Positions 1 to 12,249 of a stretch of DNA of 64,000 nt are shown here, in pieces. The number at the start of each line of letters is the position of its first letter. Within the stretch, counting starts at the first letter, position 1. The notes beneath the pieces are model-generated. The model saw only the letters and a program-made list of their open reading frames with translations, did no database searches and was not told the DNA's origin. The position numbers and the translations under genes are program-made. The stretch comes from Bedellia somnulentella. Taxonomy: Eukaryota > Arthropoda > Insecta > Lepidoptera > Bedelliidae. The stretch covers positions 12,757,423-12,821,422 of the forward strand of contig OY755176.1 in assembly GCA_963576735.1 (NCBI GenBank). The letters are read 5' to 3'.

Positions 1-57
1 GAGAATTTATATAAAAGTAATGGATGCGAGATAGGTAGTAAAGACTTATCAGAGTCC

Positions 58-105
58 TCCAAGTGAAGATCTATGATCTCTGCCTACCCAATGGGACATT
101 ATAGT
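58..105 (+). mobile_element. LINE-A 3'-tail remnant
   Basis: A short degenerate match to the last part of the LINE-A ORF (the segment coding for the terminal VSAYPNG motif), followed by a loose TACATAC-type tail. Too short and diverged for certainty. Confidence 0.35.
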
Positions 106-391
106 TTAGGTATTAGTGAATACATACATACCTGTAAAAAAATATGGCTATGAATCCTAAAAGGGAGTGTGCAAAACTTTAGAATTGGAAAATCCTCACA
201 CTATTGAAAGACTTGTGTGGAAAAGAAAGTAAATTAAAACGTGGTTGGTGATAGATCTTCAGCTACATCGCTTAAAAATAAAATAAAATGAAAGCCACAA
301 AGTGCAGTAAGAAATTATTACAGTCATAAAAATTATGTCAGTTTTAAATACAAATTTAAAAGAAATGGTTATTAATTAATTAAGAATTGGT

Positions 392-572
392 GCTATGTAG
401 TGTTGGCTTAGAATAGTACTACCCCATTTCTTCCCGTGGGTGTTCGTAAGAGGCAATCTTATCCCCACACAACATCTAAAAGTGGCTGAGGATTCTTATT
501 CTCTCTGGTTACCCCTTCTACGGATTTATAGTCGACAGTATGTACGTAATGTAATGTTCGTATGTATGTAAT
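392..572 (+). mobile_element. SIDE: LINE-A-related short element, internally deleted
   Basis: The head (TAGTGTTGGCTTAGAATAGT, then the CCCCATTTCTTCCCGTGGGTG block) and the tail (GGATTTATAG... GTATGTATGT) of the short family are both present. The middle block containing the GATGGGTCTCC motif is missing. It is one of about two dozen copies of this family in the window. Confidence 0.75.
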
Positions 573-777
573 TGAAAAATCAGTGTCATGCTAAATTTAA
601 CATATTTGGCGCCTCGATTTAGTCAGAATTGATCAACGCAGTTAAAAGTTATTTATTTTCATTGGCTTAAGGCTAACAGGATTTAAAAAAACAGGCGCGG
701 TCTTTGCTAATGCTACGGGGGTTTGAAATTAAGCTTTATGCCCTCGTTAGGTGATAGATACACTTTCAATAAAACAA

Positions 778-1041
778 ACGGCCATAAATCCCAAAAAATA
801 TACGGTCGAATTGAGAACACTCCTTTTCTTGAAGTTGGTTAAAAAGAGGTAGCCAGCTTAACAGCTAGAAACTCTTCAGCCACATTTGGAAGTTAATAGG
901 GGACAAGATGGTAGAAATAAAGTATCGTTGGTTATGGGTCTCCAACCGCATCGTTCAAAACTACTTAAAAAAGTCCCATACTGCTCCTACTACCGTTGAT
1001 AGAAAGGGATAGTGACATTCTAAGCCGGTACTACACGGTAT
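778..1041 (-). mobile_element. SIDE: LINE-A-related short element
   Basis: Nearly complete copy read on the minus strand. The head at 1020-1041 contains TAGTACCGGCTTAGAATGTC, the middle block GATGCGGTTGGAGACCCATA lies at about 940-960, and the tail block GGGATTTATGGCCGT is at about 778-792. It carries a small internal insertion near 800-840. Confidence 0.85.
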
Positions 1042-1688
1042 AATTTTAATTTTAATAAAAGCAACACAATATTATAATTTTTTGCCGGTTCAGTTAATTC
1101 GGGCCTACACTAATGTGGGTAAAATTATGAGTTTGGTTATTTTATCAAGGTTTGGGGCGCCACTGTCGCAATAACACCGTCTTTTACATCTCTCCGTTTT
1201 CAATAGTGTTTAAAAATAGTTTAACTCTAAATTAGATTCTAATTGTGCTGCAAATCGATAAATAGTGCATAAACCTTGCTATAGAATAATAGATATAGCT
1301 TCTGTGACTCTGTGAATATGGAAATATGTGATAACAAGTGACAATGTTATATCAAGTTGTGTGTGGAAAAACGGATACTACTGGACTTAAGGACAAAAGT
1401 TTATAAAGAGGCGAAACAAAACAGAGCCAACAACGATTCGACAAAGTACTACCAAACAGTGTATCGCGAAATAGGTTAACCATAACCTATTACAATTATT
1501 CATCGACCACATCCAAAACTGCAGGTACCCACTTGTCTTATAACAAAAATAATAATTGTTGTCACATCTGCGAAACGCACACTGCCATCTAACAAGAGAC
1601 AGCAGTACTTTGGATACAGCGCCATCTTTCCTCAAGTAGTAGAACCAACCGAACAGCGCCATCTTTTGAGAAAAACGAATAACTCACT

Positions 1689-2513
1689 ATGGAAGAACTT
1701 AAACAAATGCTAGTAGCAATCCAGAAGAACCAAGAGGAACACAAAGAAGAAATGAAGCAGCTCAGGGAATGTATGGAAAGAATAAGTACAAATCTAGAGG
1801 AAAAAGTCCTAATTTTACAAGAAGAAAATGTATTGTTATCTCAAAGAGTCAAAGAACAGGAAAAGAAATTATATGAGCTAGAAAAGGACAAAAGAAGAAG
1901 GAATTTAGTATTCTTTGGCATTGAGGAAGGGGAAAGGAGCTATTCAGACCTGGAAGAAAAGATTACACAAATCATAAAAACAAATATGGGAATAATGTGC
2001 ACCCAATCTGAAATAGAATACTTATATAGAACTGGGAAGAAAAAACCCAATACGGTACGCCCGGTAGTGGTTTCTTTTACAACTCTGGGCAAAAAGATCT
2101 TAATCCTGAAAAATAAAAACAAATTAGAAAATGAACAATTTTATATTAAAGAAGATTTCCCGCACAGTGTTTTGGAAATTAGAAAGGAGTTAAAAATCCA
2201 GGCAGAGACTGAAAAACAAAAAGGAAATAGAACAATAATCCGATATGATAAATTGATTATATTGAAAAATAGAAATGAAGAACCATCAAGAAAGAGAAAT
2301 AGGTCTAATTCTGCTGAAAATTTAAAACAAAATAAAGAGAAAAATCAAAATACTTACAACCCACAATCTCAAGCAAAGAAAAATAAAACTTTTACCCCAA
2401 ATATTCTAACTAAAACCAACAAAAACTTATCTGAAAATAGAAACATAACTCAATACTTCAACGCTAAAGAATCAAACCAACAAATTGAAGAATCACTACA
2501 ACATAACGCCTAG
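1689..2513 (+). CDS. LINE-B ORF1: L1-ORF1p-like coiled-coil RNA-binding protein
   Basis: A 274-aa protein. Residues about 1-75 are a Lys/Glu-rich coiled coil with regular Leu, Ile and Met spacing. Residues about 76-135 begin with KRRRNLVFFGIEE, the RRM-like start of transposase_22/L1-ORF1p proteins. Residues about 140-200 contain the C-terminal-domain-like IKEDFPHSVLEIRKEL. The rest is a basic Asn/Lys-rich tail. In related elements this protein trimerises, binds element RNA and acts as a chaperone in the ribonucleoprotein particle. The ATG follows an A-rich context (ACTCACTATGG). The ORF ends at TAG 2511-2513 and the same reading frame stays open into ORF2, which is unusual. Confidence 0.85.
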   Translation: MEELKQMLVAIQKNQEEHKEEMKQLRECMERISTNLEEKVLILQEENVLLSQRVKEQEKKLYELEKDKRRRNLVFFGIEEGERSYSDLEEKITQIIKTNMGIMCTQSEIEYLYRTGKKKPNTVRPVVVSFTTLGKKILILKNKNKLENEQFYIKEDFPHSVLEIRKELKIQAETEKQKGNRTIIRYDKLIILKNRNEEPSRKRNRSNSAENLKQNKEKNQNTYNPQSQAKKNKTFTPNILTKTNKNLSENRNITQYFNAKESNQQIEESLQHNA

Positions 2514-5458
2514 CGATCAGAGGCGCCTCCATCAACCTTTAACTTACAAAAACAAAATAATAACAGCGACTCTCCCAAGACGGCTGGTCATCGTGGGAGC
2601 AGTAGACCACAACCCTCCATCAAAATAAGGCAAAAAACAGAAAACTATCTCTATATAGGGACGCTCAACGTAAGATCCCTAATACACCCGTCTAGACACA
2701 CCCAATTGGATTATGCTCTACAAAAAATCAAATGGCACATTATAGGTCTTTCTGAAATAAGATTAGAAGGAAAGGAAATTACTGAATATGATGAATATAT
2801 TACGATGCACTATGGCCAAACTCATAACAGAAATGGAATCGGGTTTATGGTAAAAAAAGAGCTGAAAAATTGTATATTAGATTTTACACCGTTCTCAGAT
2901 AGAGTGGCTCGCCTTAAAATACGTTTAAATGATAACATTTTCAATATAATCCAAGTGTACGCGCCTACGACGAAAGCAAATGAACAAGACGTAGAGCTAT
3001 TTTATCAATGTTTGAGGGAAGCCCTAACAGAAACAAATAACAACACTCTGATTATTGGAGATTTTAATTCACAAGTTGGTATACAAACATCAGATGACAC
3101 AAAAGTTATGGGTCCATGGGGCTTTGGCAAAAGAAACCCAAGAGGCAAGCTTCTTATTGAATTCTGTTTTGAACAACAACTCTACATAGTAAACACGCAC
3201 TTTAAAAAAAAAGCCAAACGAAAATGGACATGGCTACATCCCGATGGAAAGACTCGTAATGAAATTGACTTCATTCTAACACGAAATATAAATAAAATCA
3301 AAAATTTGGACGTTATATCTACTAGCCATCCTACAGACCATAGGCTGGTCCGAACAACACTATTGTTAAAAACTAAGCAAACCAACTCGAGGAGATATTT
3401 TAGTCACACGAACAAACAGAGTTTTACACCGATCGAAGAAGATTCCTTGAAAAATATATTTACCGATTTATCCAAAAAAAATATAAAACTTGAAGATATA
3501 GAATCCACCTACAAAGCACTGACAACACAAATCAAACATACCACTAACCTACTACCACAACGTGAACCAATTGGAGATCAGGTACTGACGCTACAAGACG
3601 ACATAAAGATACTTATTGAAGAAAGAACAATTTTAAAAGAGAAAGAAAATAAAACTACTTTGGAAAAAAAGAGACTTTCAAAACTCTATAAAATAGTAAA
3701 AATGAAAATAGGTCAAAAAGCAAAAGACCAGAGATATAAAATTATAGAAGAAGAGCTTGAACATCGAGCGTCAGTAAAAAGAGCACATAAGAGACTAAAA
3801 CCCGGTAAAAAATGGATCCCCTCCTTGACCAGTACACATAACAATCTTACAACAAATAGAAATGAAATGCTCATAATTGCCTCAGAATTCTATGAAAAAC
3901 TATATAATGATACACATACACTAAATAAAACTTTAGCCGACAAAGAGAACAACTGTGATGATAGAGTCCTGTCGTTTTTAAGCAGTGAAATACGTTTTTG
4001 CATCCAAAAATTAAAATCAATGAAGAGCCCCGGAGAAGACCAAATAACAAACGATGTTTTAAAAGCCATAGAAGAACCTATCACACCAATTTTAACATAT
4101 TTATTTAACCAAATACTTACAATGAAGTTAATACCGTCTGATTGGCATACAGCTGTAATATCATTGATATACAAGAAAGGGGATCCAGCATATATTGGTA
4201 ACTACCGCCCTATCAGCCTACTGCAAACCCTATATAAGTTATTCACTAGCCTTATCTTAAAGAGAATTTCAAAGCTTCTGGAAGAAAATCAGCCGAGAGA
4301 ACAAGCAGGTTTTAGGTCAGGCTTTTCTACTACAGACCACATCTTTACCTTGACTCAAATAATAGAAAAATGTTCAGAATACAATATCGGACTCTACATT
4401 GCTTACGTCGACTATGCGAAGGCTTTTGATTCGATTTCCCATGAAGCCCTTTGGTTATCACTAGAAGAACAAGGAATACCAAACACATACATCCATATTC
4501 TAAAAGAAATATATAGCAAAAGCCAGGCTTTGATAAAGATGGAGAAAAAAGGCAAACCGTTCAACATAAAAAGGGGAGTAAAACAGGGAGACCCAATCTC
4601 TCCACAACTTTTTAACGCAGTATTAGAGCATATTTTTAGACAGATGGATTGGAGCGGCTTCGGTTTAAAAGTTAATGGAGAAAGATTGAATCATTTGCGT
4701 TTCGCAGACGATATAGTCTTGATAAGTGAAGATCACACTGAACTGGAATTTATGTTAAACTATCTAAACGAAGAAAGTAGTAAATGTGGACTGTACATTA
4801 ACGAAGAAAAAACGTGCATTATGACCAATAGAAAGAAAATACCTACTAAGATACAGTCAACCGAAATTTTATATGTGGAAAATTATACTTACCTAGGACA
4901 GAACATATGCTTTAAGAACCTTACACAAAATGAAGTAGACTGCAGAATTAAAAAAGCCTGGCAAAAGTACTGGTCTTTAAAAGAGATATTTAAATCACCA
5001 CTACCGATCCACCTAAAAAAAAGGCTATGGACACGATAGTTTTGCCGTGCCTTCTCTATGGTTGCCAAAGCTGGGCTCTAACGAAAGAAATAATAACCAA
5101 GTTACAAGTCAACCAACGAGCCATGGAGAGAAGCATGTTAGGTATAAAACTGAAAGATAGGAAAAGGAATACTGAAATAAGGCAGACAACAAAAATCGTC
5201 GACGCCGCCGAGCTGGCCTGCAGGCTTAAATGGAGATGGGCAGGACATGTAGCTCGTCTCAAAGATAATAGATGGAGCGAAAGAATGCTCCATTGGTGCC
5301 CGCGCGACTCTACACGCCCCCAAGAAAGACCCCGGCGCAGGTGGCGCGACGACATAGTGGCTGTGAATGGCATTGCCTGGATGAGAACTGCTCAAGACAG
5401 GAATCAGTGGTCCATGATGGAGGAGGCCTTCACCCAGAAATGGGTACCCACAAAATAA
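2514..5458 (+). pseudogene. LINE-B ORF2: endonuclease-reverse transcriptase, one frameshift
   Basis: The frame is open from the codon after the ORF1 stop to TAG 5037-5039. It encodes an APE-type endonuclease (TLNVRSL start at 2661, LSEIRLEG with the catalytic Glu, IIGDFN, NEIDFIL, PTDHRLV), then a reverse transcriptase with AYVDYAKAFDS, GVKQGDPISPQLF and FADD at 4701-4712. The conserved tail (ILPCL/YGCQSW-type motif through the terminal RRRW...W motifs) continues in another frame from 5027 to 5458. The shift falls at an A8 run, 5015-5022, so a 1-nt indel there is the likely lesion. No in-frame ATG exists before 2805, which is already past the first catalytic Glu. Translation must therefore depend on ORF1 readthrough, reinitiation or a non-AUG start. 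Confidence 0.85.
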
Positions 5459-5679
5459 TATAATCATTTTTAATTTTGCATGTTTTTTTTAAATATTCTT
5501 TTTCGTATTTTATTATATTAATGAATTATTAATCAATGTAATTAAATTAATTAATTAATCAATTTTACTTAAAAATTGTCTTAGAAACTTTGAATCATTT
5601 ATAATTTATCATCGAAATGTGGAAAATAAAGGCTATTTTATTTTTTTATTTTATTTATTTTATTTATCAAGTTTGTTAA

Positions 5680-5885
5680 CATAACTCAGTAACACTCAGT
5701 CATTTGACTTCTCCTTCAAACAATTCGGTGATATGCCTGATCCCTTAGCACGTAACAGTTGCCACTGTAACGGCAAAAAGTGGGTAACTACTCTAAAAAC
5801 CAGCTGAACAAACTACGTGTGATGTTTAGAAGCCTTAGTACCTCTGCTACATTTTCGAGGATATGCAGCATAAAGATGCATTTTA
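5680..5885 (+). mobile_element. Degenerate SINE-1 remnant
   Basis: Contains a diverged match to the SINE-1 3' half: a TGATGTTTAGAAGCCTTAGT block followed by ACCTCTGCTACATT, compare TGATGTTCAGAAGTATTAGT and ACCTCTGCCAACTC in the copy at 15759. The 5' tRNA-like head is not visible. Confidence 0.4.
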
Positions 5886-5954
5886 GAAAGTCCACCAATC
5901 AAAAGCAATAGATATCTTAGCCCTAAATTTCCAACGACATCCTCGTTTAGCAAT

Positions 5955-6066
5955 AACGTAGTATTATAGATACTTTATTCCTACCATCTTGTCCCCAAAT
6001 CGTGTATCCAATGCTGGCTGAGGAGTTTCTAGCCCTCTTTTTGAGATATAGCCGTCTCAACATAAA
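5955..6066 (+). mobile_element. SIDE remnant (3' half)
   Basis: A diverged 3' half of the short family: ATACTTTATTCCTACCATCT, a TGGCTGAGGAGTTTCTAGCC block and ATATAGCCGTCTC. The head is missing. Confidence 0.65.
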
Positions 6067-6074
6067 ACTAATAC

Positions 6075-6205
6075 TAATAAATAAAGAATAAATAAAGGAA
6101 AGAAAAATTTCGACACAGGCGACTCATGTGGGGATTATTACTAATTATTTATTAGTAATAATCCCCAGATGAGGTTTTCATGAACAAAAAGATTTAAATT
6201 ATAAA
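6075..6205. mobile_element. tRNA-like/TIR fold-back element, rearranged copy
   Basis: Shares AATAAATAAAGAATAAATAA and AAATTTCGACACAGGCG with the elements at 56677 and 56951, then the TCATGTGGGGATTATTACTA arm and its inverted copy ending GTTTTCATGAACAAAAAGAT. Only the first few bases of the tRNA-like core remain, so the two arms are almost joined. Confidence 0.7.
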
Positions 6206-6310
6206 ACTAATACATTAAAAAAGCAAATTTCAGCAAAAATATAACATGAAGTTTCCGTTTTCGCGTATGCATAAGAATGACTTTCATAATTCGCTTGCTC
6301 CTCGCTTATT

Positions 6311-7420
6311 CGGCGTCATAATGCTTGTCATAAAATTTTACGAGACGTCTTCCGTGTATACGATAGGCAAATCAGACGAGTATTCTAACTTGCGCCATAT
6401 TGATCTACGAAGATTTACGACTACATTACTTTACGTAATATTGTCGCATAATATGGGCAGCATTAATATTGTGACGCGGCTGTGTCAAATACAAAGTTGC
6501 TATGAGGTTTGGCTTCAATCAAGCGATATACTGTCCACAAGAGGAGCGAATGTTAATCAAGAATCTATTTTAAGAGTAAGAATATTTACTTTTAGTATCA
6601 ATAAAAGATAAAAATGATTTTTCAAAGCTTTCGTAATGGGTTACGTATATAATTTTATTATTTATTTGATTATTCATTTCTTTAGCATTTAATTCATTTA
6701 ATTATTCATTCGACGTCATAGTACTTGTCACAAAATTTTACGAGACGTCTTCCGTGTATACGATAGGCAAATCAGACGAGTATTCTAACTTGCGCCATAT
6801 TGATCTACGAAAATTTACGACTACATTACGTTACGTAATATTGTCGCATAATATGGGCAGCATTAATATTGTGACGCGGCTGTGTCAAATACAAAGTTGC
6901 TATGAGGTTTGGCTTCAGTCAAGCGATATACTGTCCACAAGAGAAGCGAATGCTAATCAAGAATCTATTTTAAGAGCTAGAATATTTACTTTTAGTATCA
7001 ATAAAAGATAAAAATGATTTTTCAAAGCTTTCGTAATGGGTTACGTATATAATTTTATTATTTATTTGATTATTTATTTCTTTAGCATTTAATTCATTTA
7101 ATTATTCATTCGACGTCATAGTACTTGTCACAAAATTTTACGAGACGTCTTCCGTGTATACGATAGGCAAATCAGACGAGTATTCTAACTTGCGCCATAT
7201 TGATCTACGAAAATTTACGACTACATTACGTTACGTAATATTGTCGCATAATATGGGCAGCATTAATATTGTGACGCGGCTGTGTCAAATACAAAGTTGG
7301 TATGAGGTTTGGCTTCAGTCAAGCGGTACCTGTCCATAAGGGAAAAGAATGTTGATCAAGAATCCATTTTAAGAGTAAGAATAATTACATTTAGTATCTA
7401 TAAAAAATAAAAATGTTTTC
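6311..7420. repeat. Tandem repeat, 400-bp unit, about 2.8 copies
   Basis: The landmark CGRCGTCATARTRCTTGTCA recurs at 6311, 6711 and 7111, a period of exactly 400 bp. Copies 2 and 3 differ at only a few sites. Copy 3 diverges after about 7330 and ends near 7420. Each unit contains the same apparent ORF (start MYTIGKSDEYSNLRHIDLR), but 400 is not a multiple of 3, each ORF stops within its own unit, and no protein family is recognised. The ORF is probably a by-product of the repeat. This is a satellite-like array or a segmental tandem duplication. Confidence 0.85.
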
Positions 7421-7429
7421 TTAAAATAT

Positions 7430-8770
7430 TTTATTGTTTCATCTTCAACCCTTTTTTTATCTAATGTGAGGTACTGTGGGAATAAGCATTAACGGGGTAA
7501 TCTTTTCATAATCGTGCACACGATAATTTTAATAAATTGATGCTTCGATAATTTACCAGTGGTTTATTAGATATTACAAATAGATCCTTCAACTTTATTT
7601 ATATGTGTAGAATTTAACATTGTATACATCCAATACTGAAACTTTGATGTGCATAAAAAGGGTTTTCTAGCAACCATTATAAACTCAAAACTTAAGTAAT
7701 ACATAAGGTATCATTCATCTTCAACGAAAGTTCATAACCCCTTCTCAATTAGCTGGCATTCAATTTGTCAAAATACGTGATTGAAATAAAAAACAAGCGA
7801 ACACCGAACGCCGGGTAATAAATCTTACGAGCCACTTGAAAATGGAAGTGCAGTTTATTTCTCAGCGACGCGTGACGAACCAGAAAAACCGGCCAAGTGT
7901 GAGTCGGCCGCGATTACTAAGGGTTCCGAACCATTATTGATACAATAAAAGTCACCGTATAATTAAGCCATGATCATTGTTTGACCCATGCGTATTATAC
8001 TATCTGTGCTCTATGCCCTTCATGTAACGCCACCAAGTGCCCCCTTAAGGTAATTGAATTAAACTAGATCTTCTTATCGAAACAGTCTTTGTTTTATTCT
8101 GGTTTTAGTATTCGTCTTTAGAGCCGCAAGATAAAACATAATCTGAAATAACCAAGCTATCGCGGTTTAATAGATAAAGCCAGTAGTGATAGGCAGTAGT
8201 CAAAATACAGCAAATTTTTAGGAATAGGGTCCTGTTTTAACCTTTAGGTACGGAACCCCAAAAATAAAATTTCATCTTAACATTTTCCGAGATAGCGTGT
8301 TGTGTAAGGCGGAGCTTTGCAGCGAATTTTATTATTTAACTTAGACGGAAAGGGGAAACAAAGACAGTTGTAGAGGAATTCATCAAAAGTTTTGATTGTA
8401 TTACTTACATACCGCCTTGGGTGCTACTTTAATTCCTTACTCGGTTTTCTAGTATATACTTAGTGCTGGTATGAACCTGAACTCAAATGTGGTTTTAAGT
8501 TGCTTTAACTTAGAAATTAAAATTTTAAGACTTTTAGCCGCTGAGATTGCAATCTTATTATACGTTAAAAATAAACTTGTTAAAGTTTATTTATAGAATA
8601 AATATGTTTTTACAGGTATAGAGGTAAACGTTCTTCTAAATACCATGTATCATTATGTCACCGAAAATTTTGAAAACCGAACTAGCGACCGCTTGTGTAG
8701 TGTACCAATGCAACTACCAGTTATGCCAGCCAATCTAGAAATATAAATATATGATAAATAAAATATACAA
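7430..8770. other. Non-genic stretch with one common dispersed repeat (7885-8270)
   Basis: No gene is seen. The ends at 7885-7930 (AAAAACCGGCCAAGTGTGAG, then AAGGGTTCCG) and 8225-8275 (AATAGGGTCCTGTTTTAACC, then GGTACGGAACCCC) match, from memory, the two ends of a repeat frequent in arthropod and lepidopteran genomes. The internal part here is not recognised. Confidence 0.45.
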
Positions 8771-8772
8771 TA

Positions 8773-8905
8773 ATAGAATAGAAAACTCTTTATTGCACTT
8801 TAAAACATGAAGAAATATTTACAAATAAACATAATTAAATAACAAAAGTACAATTGGCGGTCTTATCACTAAAAGCGATCTCTTCCAGACAATCTTTAAA
8901 TATAT
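8773..8905 (-). mobile_element. LINE-D 3'-end fragment
   Basis: On the minus strand it reads GTCTGGAAGAGATCGCTTTT ... GCAATAAAGAGTTTTCTATT with a TTCTA-type end. The same 3' end follows the LINE-D reverse-transcriptase fragment at 46125-47025, which identifies this as a heavily 5'-truncated copy. Confidence 0.7.
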
Positions 8906-8919
8906 ATATACCTCACATC

Positions 8920-9975
8920 TGAATGAGTGATGTTTTTTTTAATTCGATAGTAGTTACATATGATCTACATTTTAACTAAAATTTTTTGTAAAAGGCAGCT
9001 TACAGTAGTTTTACGAATTTAATAATCTAACGTTCTTCATAATACTCGTACATCAGCCGTACGAGTAAGATTTAGTTTTAAAGTGAGAAAACTCACATGG
9101 CATAAAAATTTATGCACTGAAAAGTATGGTACAGTGGTTCCGCTTTATCTAAATTAATAAGCGTTAGTTACGACTGAACACGAAGAATTATGAAACTGAT
9201 ACGTATGTTCTATGTACGCGATGCACTCACAAATAGCCAACCATCCCTGAGGAATAAGAAGACGGTGTAAAACCAATCGCAATGAACGTAATTTTAAAAA
9301 TAAAAAGTTGAAAATTTTTATAATATTTTTTCAATAATAAGATTTACAATAAAATAATAATTCAATAATACATAACATAACAATGATTTGTAAAATACGA
9401 AAAGATCGGTAAATAATAAAAATATACACAGGTTCACTAATAGCAAAAACCAAGCAAAGCAAAACATAATTAAAACTTTCACGTTTCCGTTGAAATGCTA
9501 AGCTGCTCACAAAAAACATGAACGTGTTAAAGAGCTTTAACACAGCCAGCAGGGCAGCCCCTCGAAAATAATGCACGCGATGCAAGAGGCTTTGATATTG
9601 ACACCTTATTTGAGGGCAATAGCTCGATGAAATGACGTCACCCTTTTAAACGTTCGTTGGACATGTGTGGAGCTGGAGTGCGATGGGCCTCGTTTAATTA
9701 ATCTGGATTTGATGAGGGATTAGGTTTGCGTGACACGTGACGGATTGGCCCAGTTCGGCCCCCGTCTATTGCGGTTTCAAACGGATTTACTGAACAACCT
9801 ATTTTACGGTCGCGCAGATAGATGAAGCAGGAAGAGGATACTTCAATCTGTTCTTGTATAATCGCGATGTAAAGGTTTTTTTGAATTTATTTGTGAAAGT
9901 AATGTTTTTAAATAGAGCTAATAATTAGAATACCTATACTACATTCTATTTTACAAATATTGAAGCATTTGAAAT
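8920..9975. other. Non-genic stretch
   Basis: No gene or clear repeat is recognised. The part at about 9600-9830 is less AT-rich than its surroundings and non-repetitive within the window. Confidence 0.4.
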
Positions 9976-9979
9976 CTTT

Positions 9980-10240
9980 TCATACATGATCTTCATACTT
10001 CGGACGCCTGCCTTTTTGAGCACACTCTCTATTTTGTCTAGGTATGTCCTCCGTGGTCGTCCTGTAGAGCTCTATAGATCTCTTTCACTAATTCCCTTTC
10101 ATTCATTCTATCTATATGCCCAAATCATCATAACCTTCCTTTTTCTATATTTTTTGTAATACATGTCTTCCAAACCACACTTTTCACAATCACACGTCAA
10201 CGTCGTTTCTCTGTCAATCACATAATCTAACATGTACTTT
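9980..10240 (-). mobile_element. LINE-A fragment (ORF 3' part, degenerate)
   Basis: Minus-strand translation in pieces matches the LINE-A C-terminus around the GRPRRT, ESVLKKAG and MLRWFGHIERM motifs. Compare the intact copy at 52020-52290. Several indels; no tail is attached. Confidence 0.75.
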
Positions 10241-10244
10241 CGTA

Positions 10245-11035
10245 AAGCATGAAAAATTATATAACAATCTGTCATGACGTAACTCCACATTTCTATTCAT
10301 GGAAATATAAATACATACTAAAGAAAACGTGTTCCAATTAAAAAAAGTATCTTCAATAGCTCTGGTCCCCAATATACAGTACCGGATTTAGGTATCACAT
10401 TGAAGAGTTGCTGACTTTCTGACATGAAGATAACTAGTTATTTGTGTTCATTTGAATATAACAGCTAATATTATTATTAGGGTCTGAATACAATTTATTT
10501 ATATATTATATTAATAAAATAAAAAAATCTGATTCTGTTACATATTGTATTATAAATTTTACTATGGTACTTAATCCTTAAGCTATGCAAAAGAGAGTAA
10601 CAGTGAAAATAAAAATATGCAAAAACCTGAAGATCATTACTGTGTTATACGTTTTCAAAGGCTTAAAACGCTATCTGTATATGTAGGTCATTTTTGAAGA
10701 ATATTATAACGCTTTTTATTTTTTTGTGTCATACCTGTAGTTACACCATTAATTCTAACGCTAGTTATGAATACGGCCCTGGTATAATAGACCCTTTCAT
10801 GTAATATTCAAAATTAAGCCATTCAGTTTTGTATGACCCTCAACCCACCTTTGTAACTGACACACGTAACTAATTTCGTACAAGCTTCTAAGATTCAGGT
10901 AAGTGCGCTATATGCCGACACGTTATGCCAAATTTCAGTGCAAAAGTATGTTTTTAATTAAATTGTAATTTATTTGGTTGAAGTATGGTGAATGATAATG
11001 ACAGTTCTTACTCTCGGTTGAATTATATTTGTTAA
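10245..11035. other. Non-genic stretch
   Basis: AT-rich, with no gene or clear repeat recognised. Confidence 0.4.
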
Positions 11036-12249
11036 TAGAGGATAGGCCCAGCTTTGCACGGGTAGCGTAGTTTTAAAAATATCTGAGGTTTCTTCAATCA
11101 CTGCTCAACCTTTGTGAAATTTAGCGCAACTTATAGCACTCCTGAATAGTGAAGCTTTGTGATTGTGAAAGCGCTTTAATGAAAGGTTCAGTATCTCCGA
11201 AAATAGTCTCATGCAAACAAACAAACAGAGTTACAAATTTACATCATACATATACTCACGGCTATCTTTTGCCCGAGCAACCATTACTAAAAAAATAATC
11301 CATATAGCATGATTCAGTATACACGTGCGACGACAGGACGCAATGGCTTATTTCATGTATAATTTTGGTGTTTCTATACCGATTTCTATGATATTTTTTT
11401 TATTGAATAGGTAATAATGTAAACTTTTTCAAATGAGAGATGAATAAGAGAACTATAAACGTAAGAGTAAACAAATATAATCAGAATGCTCCGAACTGCT
11501 AAGCTATCAGGAGTTACACGTGTTATTGTGAGTCAACCATAAAAGATAGACGTATGCTGTTCAAGATATTTTTTAGACACTTTTATCCATACTAATATTA
11601 TAAATGGGAAAGTGAGTTTGTTTGTTTGTTTGTTTGTTCCGCTTTCACGCCGTAAATACTGAACCGATTGCTTTGAAATTTTTCAGACGTGTAGTTAGAA
11701 GTCTAAATTAAATAATAGGGTACTTTTTATCCCGGAAAAATATGTTCCCATGGGAAATCAAAAATATTGTTTTCTTACTAAATGCATTGGAGATGGCGCT
11801 GTGCATCGTTTAAAACAACGTAAAATATTGTAAACTAATATAAAAATCAAAATTTAGAAGCTTAATGGTACGGTAATGGATCCCCGAAAATAAGGAACTC
11901 CCAAAGGGATGATGTACTATTTTTTTATCGTATACAAATTTTTTTACATCTACTTATATTGCAAACGAATATTAACATGTAAGTTTAGAAGCTAAATGAA
12001 ACGACGACGATTCCTTGAAACCAAGGAATCCGCAAGAGTTCTCATAGGAACATCAAAAAACCTTAACTCATATATGGCTCAAAATATTGCAGCGATTATT
12101 TTTATCATCGATGGAATTCACATCAGAAACTTTGTTAATGTTCATTTTGGAAAGATGAAGGGGTTTCATCAATTTAAATGACAAATTTGTTTATCAATAG
12201 TAAGACTAATATGAAATAAAGCGTAATAAAAATTTGACACCGCCCCGGT

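Larger units (their letters stand above)
1155..5663 (+). mobile_element. LINE-B: two-ORF non-LTR retrotransposon, nearly full length
   Basis: A 5'UTR of about 530 bp is followed by ORF1 (L1-ORF1p-like) and ORF2 (endonuclease plus reverse transcriptase). A short AT-rich 3'UTR ends in repeats of the TTTTA/TTTAT type at 5630-5663. Candidate target-site duplications flank it: TTATCAAGGTTTG at 1142-1154 and TTATCAAGTTTG at 5664-5675, differing by one G. They set the element at about 4.5 kb. The organisation and the C-terminal reverse-transcriptase tail resemble RTE/Proto2-like LINEs of Lepidoptera. The clade is inferred, not tested. ORF2 carries a frameshift, so this copy is probably inactive. Confidence 0.85.

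Noticed and set aside
6246..7339. Three similar ORFs (121, 85 and 61 codons) as a small gene family
   Set aside because: They are the same part of a 400-bp tandem repeat. The period is not a multiple of 3, the reading frames end differently and no protein family is recognised.
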